8,836 nt of DNA from Candidatus Margulisiibacteriota bacterium (GCA_031267055.1 JAIRZV010000074.1:1-8836); one strand, 5' to 3'; counted from the first letter of the stretch, positions 1 to 6,295 are shown. The notes: generated from the sequence alone by a model not told the origin. A program made the numbers and translations.

Positions 1-311
1 GCTTCCAGCAAAATATTTTGCGTGGCGGCGGATAGATCCTGTGCGGCCATTTCCGGCAGTTGCAGGCGGTCTTTGGCACACAAGACAAAAATACCGATCG
101 CCGCGCCGCTTAACAAAGATTTGGCGTAAGGATGAATTTCGGTGAATTTTTGGAGCACAGCCTTGTCCTCAATGACCAGAAATTCCCACGGCTGCTGATT
201 GTAAGCCGACGGCGCCTGCATCGCGGCTTTTAGTATTTGCTGGATTTGTTCTTTGGTGATTTTTTGTTCGGTGAATTTCCGCACGCTGATCCGCTGAAAA
301 ATTTCTTGCAT
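1..311 (-). CDS. Nitroreductase family protein, N-terminal part (cut by window edge)
   Basis: The first 103 residues of a flavin-dependent nitroreductase are visible. The start is an ATG (309-311) with a strong AGGAGGG Shine-Dalgarno sequence at 316-323. The N-terminus has the family's phosphate/FMN-contacting pattern (ISVRKFTEQ, about residues 8-16), then APSAYNQQPWEF (33-44), which matches the conserved AP(S/T)..N.QPW.F block. Near the cut end, QDLSAATQNILLEA (about 91-104) corresponds to the D..AA.QN.LL.A helix. Family members are FMN-containing, usually dimeric, cytoplasmic NAD(P)H oxidoreductases that reduce nitroaromatics, quinones or flavins, and the physiological substrate often stays unknown. 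The C-terminal half lies outside the window, so the subfamily cannot be set. The family call is firm; no specific symbol is justified. Confidence 0.93.
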   Translation of the reverse strand, partial: MQEIFQRISVRKFTEQKITKEQIQQILKAAMQAPSAYNQQPWEFLVIEDKAVLQKFTEIHPYAKSLLSGAAIGIFVLCAKDRLQLPEMAAQDLSAATQNILLE

Positions 312-382
312 AAAAACCCTCCTATATAATAGAAGTAAGTTTAACATATTTGTAAAGCCAAAATTAAATCTCGCTTTCGCTC

Positions 383-467
383 GACACCCCACCAGTCTGC
401 CGCTTACGCGCCAGCCAGCCTCCCCTTGACTAAGGGGAGGCAGCAGCGTTAGCTGCGGTGGGGTGTT
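383..467. repeat. 83-bp multi-stem inverted repeat element in intergenic DNA
   Basis: A nested palindromic structure lies between the nitroreductase and fibre genes. Outer arms ACACCCCACC (384-393) and GGTGGGGTGT (457-466) pair perfectly over 10 bp. Inside are a perfect 10-bp stem GCCTCCCCTT (418-427) / AAGGGGAGGC (432-441) with a GACT loop, and a short hairpin GCAGC (443-447) / GCTGC (452-456). The result is a multi-branched fold that is GC-richer than its surroundings. Size, symmetry and intergenic placement fit a REP/MITE-like dispersed element, but only this copy is present here. No long T-run follows either strand, so a simple intrinsic terminator is a poorer explanation, although transcription of the fibre gene would run through it. 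Confidence 0.7.
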
Positions 468-480
468 TCGCCCATTTACA

Positions 481-521
481 ATTTACTCAGTATAATGAGT
501 AAATAACTCAACAGGCTGAGT
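481..521 (-). terminator. Two tandem hairpins sharing an ACTCA/TGAGT core, just downstream of the fibre gene
   Basis: Perfect 9-bp arms ATTTACTCA (481-489) and TGAGTAAAT (496-504) surround a 6-base loop. Immediately beside them, ACTCA (506-510) and TGAGT (517-521) surround another 6-base loop. The pair begins 18 nt past the stop codon of the minus-strand fibre gene, so it may end or protect that transcript. The stems are AT-rich and are not followed by a clean U-tract, so an operator or protein-binding role is equally possible. Confidence 0.4.
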
Positions 522-539
522 GTTTGGCACGAAAAAATA

Positions 540-1373
540 TTAGCTTCCCGCCTCGGTGACTTTGATGATATAGATCAGCGCGTAGTAACTCGGCCGATTG
601 TCGAATGCCGTGCCAGAGCCGGTATTGCCCACGGAGCCGGAAATAGTCGCGCTGCTGCTATTGACCGTATGTGTATGCGAACCACCCTCCGCCGCTGTGC
701 CCGAAAGAATATGATCGTGTGCTCCGCCGCTGGATATATCACCTGACACAGTATGCGTGTGTGCGTCGACAGTGGATATAGTACCTGATACAGTATGCGT
801 ATGAGCTCCAGTTGAGGATGTGGTGCCTGACACCGTATAGGCATCATCGTCTTCTGAATTGACAGGAATATCTCCACCATCTTTATTCCATTCTATAGTA
901 TTGTAAGTATGGCTATGCGAACCAGCTGAAGCCGTGGAGCCATCAGAGAATGAATGTGAATGCCCGCCAGCCGCAGCTGCTGAGCCATTAGAGAGTGTAT
1001 GGTTATGTGATCCGCCTTCCGCCGCGGTACCGCTGAGTGTATGCGTATGCGCTCCGGCATTGTCAAGCGTTAGGCCACTCACGGACGTAATACTTAGGCC
1101 ATGTCCGTGTTCCGGCAGATTAGCGGTGGATAACGTCAGCGAATTGTTGCCACCCGTACGACTGCCGCCGTCATACCCAATAACAAATCTATTTTTCAGA
1201 TCGGGTAGGACACCATATCCAGCCACGGTCTGCCCTTCGCATTTGTACCAGCCCTTGAGCGTGACATTGTCCTGCCAGCTCGTACCGTCGTACATCAAGA
1301 TCGCGCCTTTGGGAAAAAATACCAGATTGAGCATGTCGCTCGCCAGCATTGACTGGCCTGTCGCTATAGTCAT
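540..1373 (-). CDS. Phage tail collar / fibre-tip-like protein with nine His-X-His motifs
   Basis: A 277-aa protein with no signal peptide or membrane segment. Residues 19-90 form a tail-collar-type module: FPKGAILMYDG (20-30), WQDNVTLKGWYKC (33-45), LPDLKNRFVIG (56-66), TGGNNSLTLS (73-82), NLPEHGH (85-91). Residues 89-235 hold nine H-X-H motifs, at 89/91, 109/111, 123/125, 138/140, 153/155, 191/193, 205/207, 219/221 and 233/235, mostly 14-15 residues apart in Gly/Ser-rich units such as GAHTHTVSG. The C-terminus (260-271) is RPSYYALIYIIK. In phage T4 gp37, H-X-H motifs from three chains bind metal ions along the receptor-binding needle, so a trimeric metal-threaded tip is the inferred structure. 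Unlike the related gene at 6810-7787 it has almost no N-terminal stalk, so an attachment partner is not evident. The ATG at 1371-1373 has AAGGGGG six bases upstream. A divergent XRE gene is its likely regulator. The alternative is a remnant tail fibre of a decayed prophage. The family is fairly sure; the biological role is unknown. Confidence 0.85.
   Translation of the reverse strand: MTIATGQSMLASDMLNLVFFPKGAILMYDGTSWQDNVTLKGWYKCEGQTVAGYGVLPDLKNRFVIGYDGGSRTGGNNSLTLSTANLPEHGHGLSITSVSGLTLDNAGAHTHTLSGTAAEGGSHNHTLSNGSAAAAGGHSHSFSDGSTASAGSHSHTYNTIEWNKDGGDIPVNSEDDDAYTVSGTTSSTGAHTHTVSGTISTVDAHTHTVSGDISSGGAHDHILSGTAAEGGSHTHTVNSSSATISGSVGNTGSGTAFDNRPSYYALIYIIKVTEAGS
654..1058 (-). repeat. In-gene repeat array encoding 14-15-residue His-X-His units
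   Basis: The segment encodes two blocks of short repeats. Residues 106-156 have spacings of 14, 15 and 15, and residues 190-236 have an exact 14-residue (42-bp) period, with a 38-residue non-repetitive spacer holding an acidic patch (SEDDD, 173-177). At DNA level the 42-bp period is easy to see: TGGATATA begins at 731 and at 773, and a diverged copy follows from 815. The two blocks also share the unit LSGTAAEGGSH (113-123 and 223-233), with many synonymous base differences, which suggests old duplication held by selection on the protein. Confidence 0.8.
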
Positions 1374-1391
1374 AAATATCCCCCTTCATTC

Positions 1392-1411
1392 GTTAATAAT
1401 ATAGTTAATAA
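1392..1411. promoter_or_regulatory. Direct repeats GTTAATAA, candidate operator in the fibre leader
   Basis: Two copies of GTTAATAA (1392-1399 and 1404-1411) are spaced 12 bp start to start, just downstream of the predicted transcription start of the fibre gene and between it and the ribosome binding site. That position suits repression by the neighbouring XRE protein. Binding is inferred from placement only. Confidence 0.35.
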
Positions 1412-1416
1412 CACTT

Positions 1417-1445
1417 ATTCTATACGATATTTGTCTGTTTGTCAA
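1417..1445 (-). promoter_or_regulatory. Strong sigma-70-type promoter for the fibre gene 540-1373
   Basis: Read on the minus strand, TTGACA (1440-1445, 6/6 match) is followed after 17 bases by TAGAAT (1417-1422, 5/6 match). The predicted start near 1410 gives a leader of about 37 nt ending in the AAGGGGG ribosome binding site (1380-1386). Confidence 0.7.
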
Positions 1446-1459
1446 TCACACAGCATAAT
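1431..1459 (+). promoter_or_regulatory. Possible promoter for the XRE gene, overlapping the fibre promoter
   Basis: TTGTCT (1431-1436, 4/6) and CATAAT (1454-1459, 5/6) are 17 bp apart. The start would fall at about 1466, one base before the ATG at 1467, which also lacks a Shine-Dalgarno sequence, so the mRNA could be leaderless. The element overlaps the opposing fibre promoter (1417-1445), so polymerase could not occupy both at once. Confidence 0.35.
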
Positions 1460-1466
1460 AAATATT

Positions 1467-1817
1467 ATGCTAAAAGATGAAGTGAGTGAAAGCAGTGCTT
1501 TGCGTATCTTGGGCGCCAATGTCAAACAATTTCGAGAACGTTTAGAATTATCGCAGGCGGAGCTGGCGGAAAAAGCGGAAATTTCAATTCCTTTTTTGAG
1601 CGATGTGGAGCGGGGCAAAAAATGGATCTCCCTGTACACGATGCTGAAGCTGGCGAATGTTTTTCAGGTCGAAATTTATGAATTGCTGAAACCGCTGACC
1701 GGCTGGCCGGCGAACAGCGCTTATTTGCTGGAAAAATACCACGAGGATATTGGGCACGCTTTGGCTAAAATTCACGGCAGATACCTTGTCCGCACCGGAC
1801 AAAGACAGCGCCGCTAA
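1467..1817 (+). CDS. XRE-family helix-turn-helix transcriptional regulator (module A)
   Basis: A 116-aa protein with a lambda-repressor-like HTH at about residues 12-75. Core motifs are VKQFRERLELSQAELAEKAE (19-38) and IPFLSDVERGKK (41-52); the second gives the recognition helix and the conserved ..ERG.. turn. The tail (76-116) is short, ends in a basic stretch and shows no recognisable sensor domain. The first ATG at 1467 is chosen; an upstream in-frame TTG at 1431 would add 12 residues that do not resemble the family and would overlap the promoter elements. No Shine-Dalgarno sequence precedes the ATG, which is consistent with a leaderless message. The gene is divergent from the collar/fibre gene and probably controls it and itself by binding the shared 93-bp intergenic region. 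Its stop overlaps the convergent aminopeptidase stop by 4 bp (1814-1817). Confidence 0.87.
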   Translation: MLKDEVSESSALRILGANVKQFRERLELSQAELAEKAEISIPFLSDVERGKKWISLYTMLKLANVFQVEIYELLKPLTGWPANSAYLLEKYHEDIGHALAKIHGRYLVRTGQRQRR

Positions 1818-3025
1818 TACCGGAACTGCCCTTTTTCGTAAATCAGAATTTTTTTACCATTTTTGAGCGTCGCCGAGACTGTTTTCTGCTCGGTGTTGAT
1901 CAGGTCCCAATGCAGGGCGGAGTCGTTAAAACCCAGTTTAGCTTTGAGTTGCTTAGTCAGTTTTTTTGGATCGCCGGCGTAGGTGTCGGAGTAAGAAGCT
2001 CCGACCGCGATGTGGCAATTACCGGAGGTGCCGCCGAAATTTTCGTCAAATAAAATATCGGCCATGAATTTGTCTATTTTGGAAAATCTTTTGTCCGTCA
2101 GGGAAAACTCGCCGATTTTATTGGCCTGCTTGTCCAGCCGCAGAGTTTTTTGCACATACTCCTCGCCTTTTTTGGCGCGGACTTTGACCGCACTGCCCTT
2201 CGCGAAAATCAGGTCTATACCTTCGACATAATTGCCGCCGCGGTAGGAAGGCAGATTGGCGTAATACCGCCCCTGCGTGCCGCGCCAGTCCGGCGAGGTG
2301 AACAACTCAAAAGACGGGATATTGTGGCCGCTGACACCCATAAACCGCCGCTGTTCTCCGTAAGTGATCAGCAAATCAGTATGCTGGCTTTCTACCCGAA
2401 AAGTTTTGATCGGCAAAGCGTTCAGCCATTTTTTGATTTCCGCGGCCAGTCGTAAAGTTTCCTGCCATTTTTGAACTGGATTTTTGGCGTCGAGATAACA
2501 GGCTTTGATTATTTGTTTGGTGTATTCAGGCAGGCTCAATTTGGCTTTGTCCGCCAGCTCCTGCGTCGGATAAGTGCAGAGCGTCCAAGCGTACGCGCCC
2601 TGCTCCTCACGCCGCTCGGCGATCTCGCGCAGAAATTTCCGCGCCACCGCCGTTTCACCCATTTTTTTTGGGTCAATGTCTTTGAGATGCGTCAGCGAAT
2701 CCGGTGCGCTGATAAAAATATTGCCGTGGAGATTTTCGTATAATTCTCGCTCGCCGCGCGCGACAAACTTGCGCTGCTGGCTATCGGCGTGCCGGTAAAA
2801 ACTATGTTCCATTTCCGGCGATACGACCGCGCGCGTAATAACATTTAATTTTCTCTGCACCAGCTTGGCGTAAACTTTTTCCGCCAGAGGCAGAGCGGGC
2901 AATTCCCAGCGCAACAGGATGGTGTCATAGGGTTTGTATTTTTTCTGATGCGCGGTAGTCAGTCCCCAGAGCAAAACTTCGGCGTACTTGTCCAGCAAAG
3001 TGTCGTTTAGAATATTGTCCCCCAT
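1814..3025 (-). CDS. M29-family metallo-aminopeptidase
   Basis: At 403 aa it has the usual length for thermophilic-type aminopeptidases (AmpS/AmpT/PepS, MEROPS M29). These are cytoplasmic, dimeric, two-metal exopeptidases that remove N-terminal residues from peptides. All expected active-site elements are visible in the C-terminal domain: metal-ligand Glu in SFELFTSPD (E240), Glu in NKIGEFSLTD (E306), His in GGTSGNCHIAVG (H338), the catalytic-type Tyr that follows (Y345), and His/Asp in SALHWDLI (H372, D374). Residues 1-200 form the N-terminal domain of the family. The ATG at 3023-3025 lies 6 bases after the stop of the upstream 110-aa gene and has no good Shine-Dalgarno sequence, so translational coupling is likely. 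A role in peptide turnover is inferred from the family. The family call is sure; the peptide specificity is not known. Confidence 0.95.
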   Translation of the reverse strand: MGDNILNDTLLDKYAEVLLWGLTTAHQKKYKPYDTILLRWELPALPLAEKVYAKLVQRKLNVITRAVVSPEMEHSFYRHADSQQRKFVARGERELYENLHGNIFISAPDSLTHLKDIDPKKMGETAVARKFLREIAERREEQGAYAWTLCTYPTQELADKAKLSLPEYTKQIIKACYLDAKNPVQKWQETLRLAAEIKKWLNALPIKTFRVESQHTDLLITYGEQRRFMGVSGHNIPSFELFTSPDWRGTQGRYYANLPSYRGGNYVEGIDLIFAKGSAVKVRAKKGEEYVQKTLRLDKQANKIGEFSLTDKRFSKIDKFMADILFDENFGGTSGNCHIAVGASYSDTYAGDPKKLTKQLKAKLGFNDSALHWDLINTEQKTVSATLKNGKKILIYEKGQFRY

Positions 3026-3031
3026 CAGAAT

Positions 3032-3364
3032 TTAGGCGAGCAACTTTTGATAATGTTTGGAAACATCCAGCGCTTCTTTTTTCAGAATTTTGTTTTTGAG
3101 CAACGCGTTGGAAATAACTTCTTTCATATGCGAATAATAATTGCGTTGGCGGATCTGCGGTGTGTATTCCGACACCAGCGCGGCGTCGACGATAGTTTGC
3201 ACCACATTTTCCGGCCGGGCTTTGGGTTCCAGATTTTTGACCAGCAGTTTTTTAAAATTTTCCAGCTTGCGATTTTCCGTCGCCGGAGCCTGAACTGCTC
3301 TTTCCACAATTTTCAGCGACTGTTTGGCCGCCGCTTTTATTTTGGTTTTCCCTTGAGTTGCCAT
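3032..3364 (-). CDS. Basic 110-aa protein of unknown function, upstream of the aminopeptidase
   Basis: I do not recognise this protein. It is 110 aa, strongly basic (17 Lys and 5 Arg against 10 Asp/Glu), with no Cys or Trp, no signal peptide and no membrane segment. The N-terminus is Lys/Ala-rich (KTKIKAAAKQSLK, about residues 6-18) and the rest looks mostly helical, with a conserved-looking aromatic patch RNYYSHM (74-80). The charge could suit binding to nucleic acid, the ribosome or acidic proteins, but nothing visible proves it. It is supported as a real gene by an ATG at 3362-3364 preceded by AAGGGACAGGG, a TATAAT box upstream, and a gap of only 6 bp to the aminopeptidase, with which it probably forms an operon. 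Confidence 0.75.
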   Translation of the reverse strand: MATQGKTKIKAAAKQSLKIVERAVQAPATENRKLENFKKLLVKNLEPKARPENVVQTIVDAALVSEYTPQIRQRNYYSHMKEVISNALLKNKILKKEALDVSKHYQKLLA

Positions 3365-3595
3365 TTTACCCTGTCCCTTCTGTTTAATTATATCGCGGCA
3401 AAAGTGTTTTTGGTAGTCTCTTTTTGCGCGCTCATGTATTTATCGTAATTAACTCAAATCGGTTGCATTATTTTTGCCCCTTAAAAAAAAGGAACATTTC
3501 AAACATTGTCCGGCATAACCAGTCGGCGCAGTCAGTCAGTTACCAAAAAAACGCCGCAAGGGATAATTCCATTGGGATATGCTAAACTAGCCGGC
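3365..3595. other. Divergent intergenic region between the aminopeptidase operon and the pyruvate kinase operon
   Basis: These 231 bp must hold the promoters of both operons. For the minus-strand operon the TATAAT at 3387-3392 is the best candidate. For the plus strand, TTACCA (3540-3545) and GATAAT (3562-3567), 16 bp apart, are a moderate candidate upstream of pyk. AAGGA at 3489-3493 lies 12 bases before a possible TTG start at 3506. I see no tRNA, no TPP riboswitch (no CUGAGA/GAACCUGA cores) and no clear terminator. Confidence 0.5.
3387..3392 (-). promoter_or_regulatory. TATAAT -10 box for the 110-aa / aminopeptidase operon
   Basis: A perfect TATAAT on the minus strand lies 22 bp upstream of the start codon at 3364, in front of the AAGGGACAGGG ribosome binding site. 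No good -35 box is seen at 16-18 bp, so the promoter is only partly supported. Confidence 0.4.
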
Positions 3596-5053
3596 ATGTT
3601 GGATCTGTCACGCAAAACCAAAATAGTCGCCACAGTAGGGCCGGCCACTTTTCCGCGGGAAATGCTGGAAAAACTGCTGGCCGCGGGTGTGAATGTTTTT
3701 CGTTTTAATTTTTCGCACAATGATTACGAGCGGGCGGAGCAAGCGATAAAAGATTTGCGCGCTCTTGCCGAAAAATTAAAAACGCAGGCTGCGTTGTTCA
3801 TTGATCTGCAGGGGCCGAAAATCCGTGTGGGTAAATTTCGGGACGGCCGGGTCACATTGCAAGAAGGCCAAGAGTTTACGCTGACCACAGAAGAGCTGGT
3901 CGGTGACGAGCAAAAAGTTTCCACGACGTACAAGCCGCTGGTCAAGGACGCGGAAGCCGGACATATTATTTTGCTGGACGACGGGCGACTGCGTCTGGAA
4001 GTTTTGCGCAAAGACGAGGTTAATGTTTACACGCGGGTTTTGCTGGGCGGCGAACTGTCCAATCACAAAGGCATGAATCTGCCCGGCATGAAACTCTCCA
4101 CGCCGTCGTTGACCGAAAAAGACAAAGAAGATGTGCTGCGCGGTTTGCAAATGGATGTGGATTATTTTGCCCTGTCTTTTGTGCGCGCGGCGCAGGACGT
4201 GCTGGACTTGCGCAGTTTTTTGCATGCGCATAATTCCGAGCACAAAATCATCGCCAAGATCGAGAAACCGGAAGCGGTGGAAAATATCGACGCGATCGTG
4301 GCGGTGAGCGACGCGATCATGGTGGCGCGCGGCGATCTCGGCGTGGAGCTGGCGATCGAAAAAGTACCTTCCCTGCAAAAAGATATTGTCCGTCGCGCCA
4401 ATTACGGCGGAGTGCCGGTCATCGTGGCAACGCAAATGCTGGAATCCATGATCAACAATCCACTGCCGACCCGCGCGGAAGTTTCCGACGTGGCCGCCGC
4501 GATCTACGACTGGGCGGACGCGGTCATGCTCAGCGGCGAGACGGCTGTGGGCAAATTTCCGATCGAGACTGTGCGCCTGATGGGGCGCGTGGCGGCTGAT
4601 GTGGACGTTATTCAGTCCGGACGCAAGAAAAAACTGACCGCCCGTAAAACTCATTTCATTCAGGAAAACAGCATGTTGAGTTCATTGTGCGACAGCGCCG
4701 ATGAATTGGCCGATGATATCGACGCCAAAGCCATAATTACTTTTTCGGACTCAGGACGCACACCGCTGTTGCTCTCCAAATACCGCTCGTCCGTGCCGAT
4801 CATCGCGATCTCCGACCGGCTCAAAACTTGCAGCAAAATGGCGCTTTACCGCGGCGTGATCCCGCTGTTGGGACACACGCCTTTTGCCAAAATGAGCGGC
4901 ATCAAGCAAATGTTGCAAGAAGCCGAACAGCGTTCCAAAGAAGCCGGCTTGCTCAAAGACGGCGACATAGTGGTCATCATGGCCGGCATTCCGATCGCCA
5001 CAGCCGGCAGTACCAATATGATCCGCGTGCACCGCATCGGTGATCCTTACTAA
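3596..5053 (+). CDS. pyk: Pyruvate kinase
   Basis: The protein is 485 aa from the chosen ATG and catalyses phosphoenolpyruvate + ADP to pyruvate + ATP in glycolysis as a cytoplasmic tetramer. The family landmarks appear in order: KTKIVATVGPAT (7-18), VFRFNFSHND (34-43) with the PEP/nucleotide Arg, FIDLQGPKIRVG (68-79), LDDGRLRLEV (127-136) in the B domain, GGELSNHKGMNLPG (151-164), the active-site signature IIAKIEKPEA (218-227, catalytic Lys221 and metal Glu223), MVARGDLGVE (242-251, metal Asp247) and VIVATQMLESM (275-285, Thr279). The C-terminal domain runs from about 355 to 485, and no extra PEP-utiliser domain is attached. Homologues begin near KTKIV, so the ATG at 3596 is preferred, but no Shine-Dalgarno sequence precedes it. 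An in-frame TTG at 3506 with AAGGA upstream would add 30 atypical residues. The thiC start follows the stop with no gap. Confidence 0.96.
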   Translation: MLDLSRKTKIVATVGPATFPREMLEKLLAAGVNVFRFNFSHNDYERAEQAIKDLRALAEKLKTQAALFIDLQGPKIRVGKFRDGRVTLQEGQEFTLTTEELVGDEQKVSTTYKPLVKDAEAGHIILLDDGRLRLEVLRKDEVNVYTRVLLGGELSNHKGMNLPGMKLSTPSLTEKDKEDVLRGLQMDVDYFALSFVRAAQDVLDLRSFLHAHNSEHKIIAKIEKPEAVENIDAIVAVSDAIMVARGDLGVELAIEKVPSLQKDIVRRANYGGVPVIVATQMLESMINNPLPTRAEVSDVAAAIYDWADAVMLSGETAVGKFPIETVRLMGRVAADVDVIQSGRKKKLTARKTHFIQENSMLSSLCDSADELADDIDAKAIITFSDSGRTPLLLSKYRSSVPIIAISDRLKTCSKMALYRGVIPLLGHTPFAKMSGIKQMLQEAEQRSKEAGLLKDGDIVVIMAGIPIATAGSTNMIRVHRIGDPY

Positions 5054-6295
5054 ATGACTACGCAGCGTGAATATGCTCTGGCCAATAAAATAACTCCGCA
5101 AATGACCGCGGCGGCGGAATACGAGCAAATACCGGCGCGAAAAATTCTGCAAGGTTTAAAATCCGGCCGGGTCGCTCTGGTCAAAAATAAAAACCGCGCG
5201 ATACGGCCTATGGCGGTCGGCGAAAATTGCTTGACCAAAGTCAACGCCAATATTGGCACCTCAAAACTGAGCTCTACTATGCAGGCCGAGCTGGCCAAAC
5301 TCAAAGCCTGCACGCAATACGGCGCGGACGCGGTGATGGATCTCAGTACCGGCGGTGACCTGGATAAGACGCGCCGGACTTTGCTCAGTAAAACCAAACT
5401 CTGTTTTGGCACTGTGCCGATCTATCAGCTGATGTGTGAAAATAGCGGCGAATTGGACGGCGACGTACTGCTGGAAATTATCCGCAAGCATTGCGCGCAG
5501 GGCGTGGATTTTATCACTGTGCACTGCGGTGTGACGCGTGAAGTCGCCGCACTGCTCAAACGCTATCCCCGCGTGACTGGCGTCGTCAGCCGCGGCGGTT
5601 CGTATATCCATAAATGGCTGAATAAAACGCGCCAAGAAAATCCGTTGTACGAGCGTTTTGACGAATTATGTGACATCGCTTATGAATATGATGTTACTCT
5701 GTCTCTGGGCGACGGCCTGCGTCCGGGCTGTCTGGCTGACGCGCACGACAAAGCTCAGATCAAGGAACTGGAAATCCTGGGCAGACTGACCAAAAGAGCC
5801 TGGCGCAAAAACGTGCAGGTGATGATCGAAGGTCCCGGGCATGTGCCTTATGACCAGATCGCGCGCTCCATGCGTTTAGAAAAAAAACTCTGCCGCGGCG
5901 CGCCTTTTTATGTGCTGGGGCCGCTGACCACGGATATCGCCGCCGGTTATGACCATATAGCCGGAGCGATAGGCGGCACGCTGGCGGCGGTCAACGGCGC
6001 GGATTTTTTGTGCTACGTGACGCCGGCGGAGCATCTCGGCCTGCCGGATTTGCAGGATGTGCGCGACGGCATACTGGCCAGCCGCATAGCCGCGCACAGC
6101 GCTGATCTTGTGAAATATCCCGAACGCACCGCCGCCAGAGACTTGGCCATGGCCAGAGCGCGCAAGGCATTGGACTGGAATACGCAATTTGCACTAGCGC
6201 TGGACAGCGCCAAAGCCCGCTCTGTCCGTAAAGCCAAAGGTCAGAGCGTGAAAGAATGCACAATGTGCGGGGAACTGTGCTCGATGAAAGATTAG
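5054..6295 (+). CDS. thiC: ThiC-type phosphomethylpyrimidine synthase, short form
   Basis: The 413-aa protein matches the radical-SAM enzyme that converts aminoimidazole ribotide to HMP-phosphate for thiamine synthesis. Conserved blocks include MAVGENCLTKVNANIGTS (53-70), VMDLSTGGDLDKTRR (94-108), VPIYQ (121-125), VDFITVHCGVT (151-161), VTGVVSRGGS (174-183), ENPLYERFDEL (195-205), VTLSLGDGLRPGCLADA (214-230) and VMIEGPGHVP (256-265). The [4Fe-4S] cysteines close the protein as CTMCGELC (C402, C405, C409), a C-x2-C-x3-C pattern rather than the C-x2-C-x4-C of long ThiC such as Caulobacter's. The N-terminal extension of long ThiC is absent. The ATG at 5054 directly abuts the pyk stop, so co-transcription and coupled translation are likely. 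No THI-box is visible upstream. The alternative is the paralogue BzaF (5-hydroxybenzimidazole synthase), which short forms can be confused with; no cobamide genes are nearby, so ThiC is favoured. Confidence 0.9.
   Translation: MTTQREYALANKITPQMTAAAEYEQIPARKILQGLKSGRVALVKNKNRAIRPMAVGENCLTKVNANIGTSKLSSTMQAELAKLKACTQYGADAVMDLSTGGDLDKTRRTLLSKTKLCFGTVPIYQLMCENSGELDGDVLLEIIRKHCAQGVDFITVHCGVTREVAALLKRYPRVTGVVSRGGSYIHKWLNKTRQENPLYERFDELCDIAYEYDVTLSLGDGLRPGCLADAHDKAQIKELEILGRLTKRAWRKNVQVMIEGPGHVPYDQIARSMRLEKKLCRGAPFYVLGPLTTDIAAGYDHIAGAIGGTLAAVNGADFLCYVTPAEHLGLPDLQDVRDGILASRIAAHSADLVKYPERTAARDLAMARARKALDWNTQFALALDSAKARSVRKAKGQSVKECTMCGELCSMKD

Noticed and set aside
326..356. Promoter TTTACA / TATTAT for the nitroreductase
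   Set aside because: The 19-bp spacing is long and the implied start would fall inside the Shine-Dalgarno sequence, so the assignment is not convincing.
731..856. CRISPR array
   Set aside because: The 42-bp units are coding, contiguous repeats without unique spacers and encode the His-X-His units of the fibre protein.
540..1373. Target of a diversity-generating retroelement
   Set aside because: Fibre tips are classic targets, but no reverse transcriptase or template repeat is in the window and no adenine-biased variable region can be shown from one copy.
934..1404. A 156-codon open frame on the plus strand across the fibre gene
   Set aside because: It is antisense to a clear collar/fibre protein, is Cys/Pro/Leu-rich with no domain, and arises from the repeated His/Ser/Gly codons of the real gene.
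3365..3595. TPP riboswitch upstream of the pyk-thiC operon
   Set aside because: The conserved CUGAGA and GAACCUGA cores of the THI-box are not present in this stretch.
3776..4654. A 292-codon open frame on the minus strand inside pyruvate kinase
   Set aside because: It is wholly antisense to a fully conserved enzyme; the product is rich in His, Arg and Gln with no family pattern, typical of a complementary-strand shadow.
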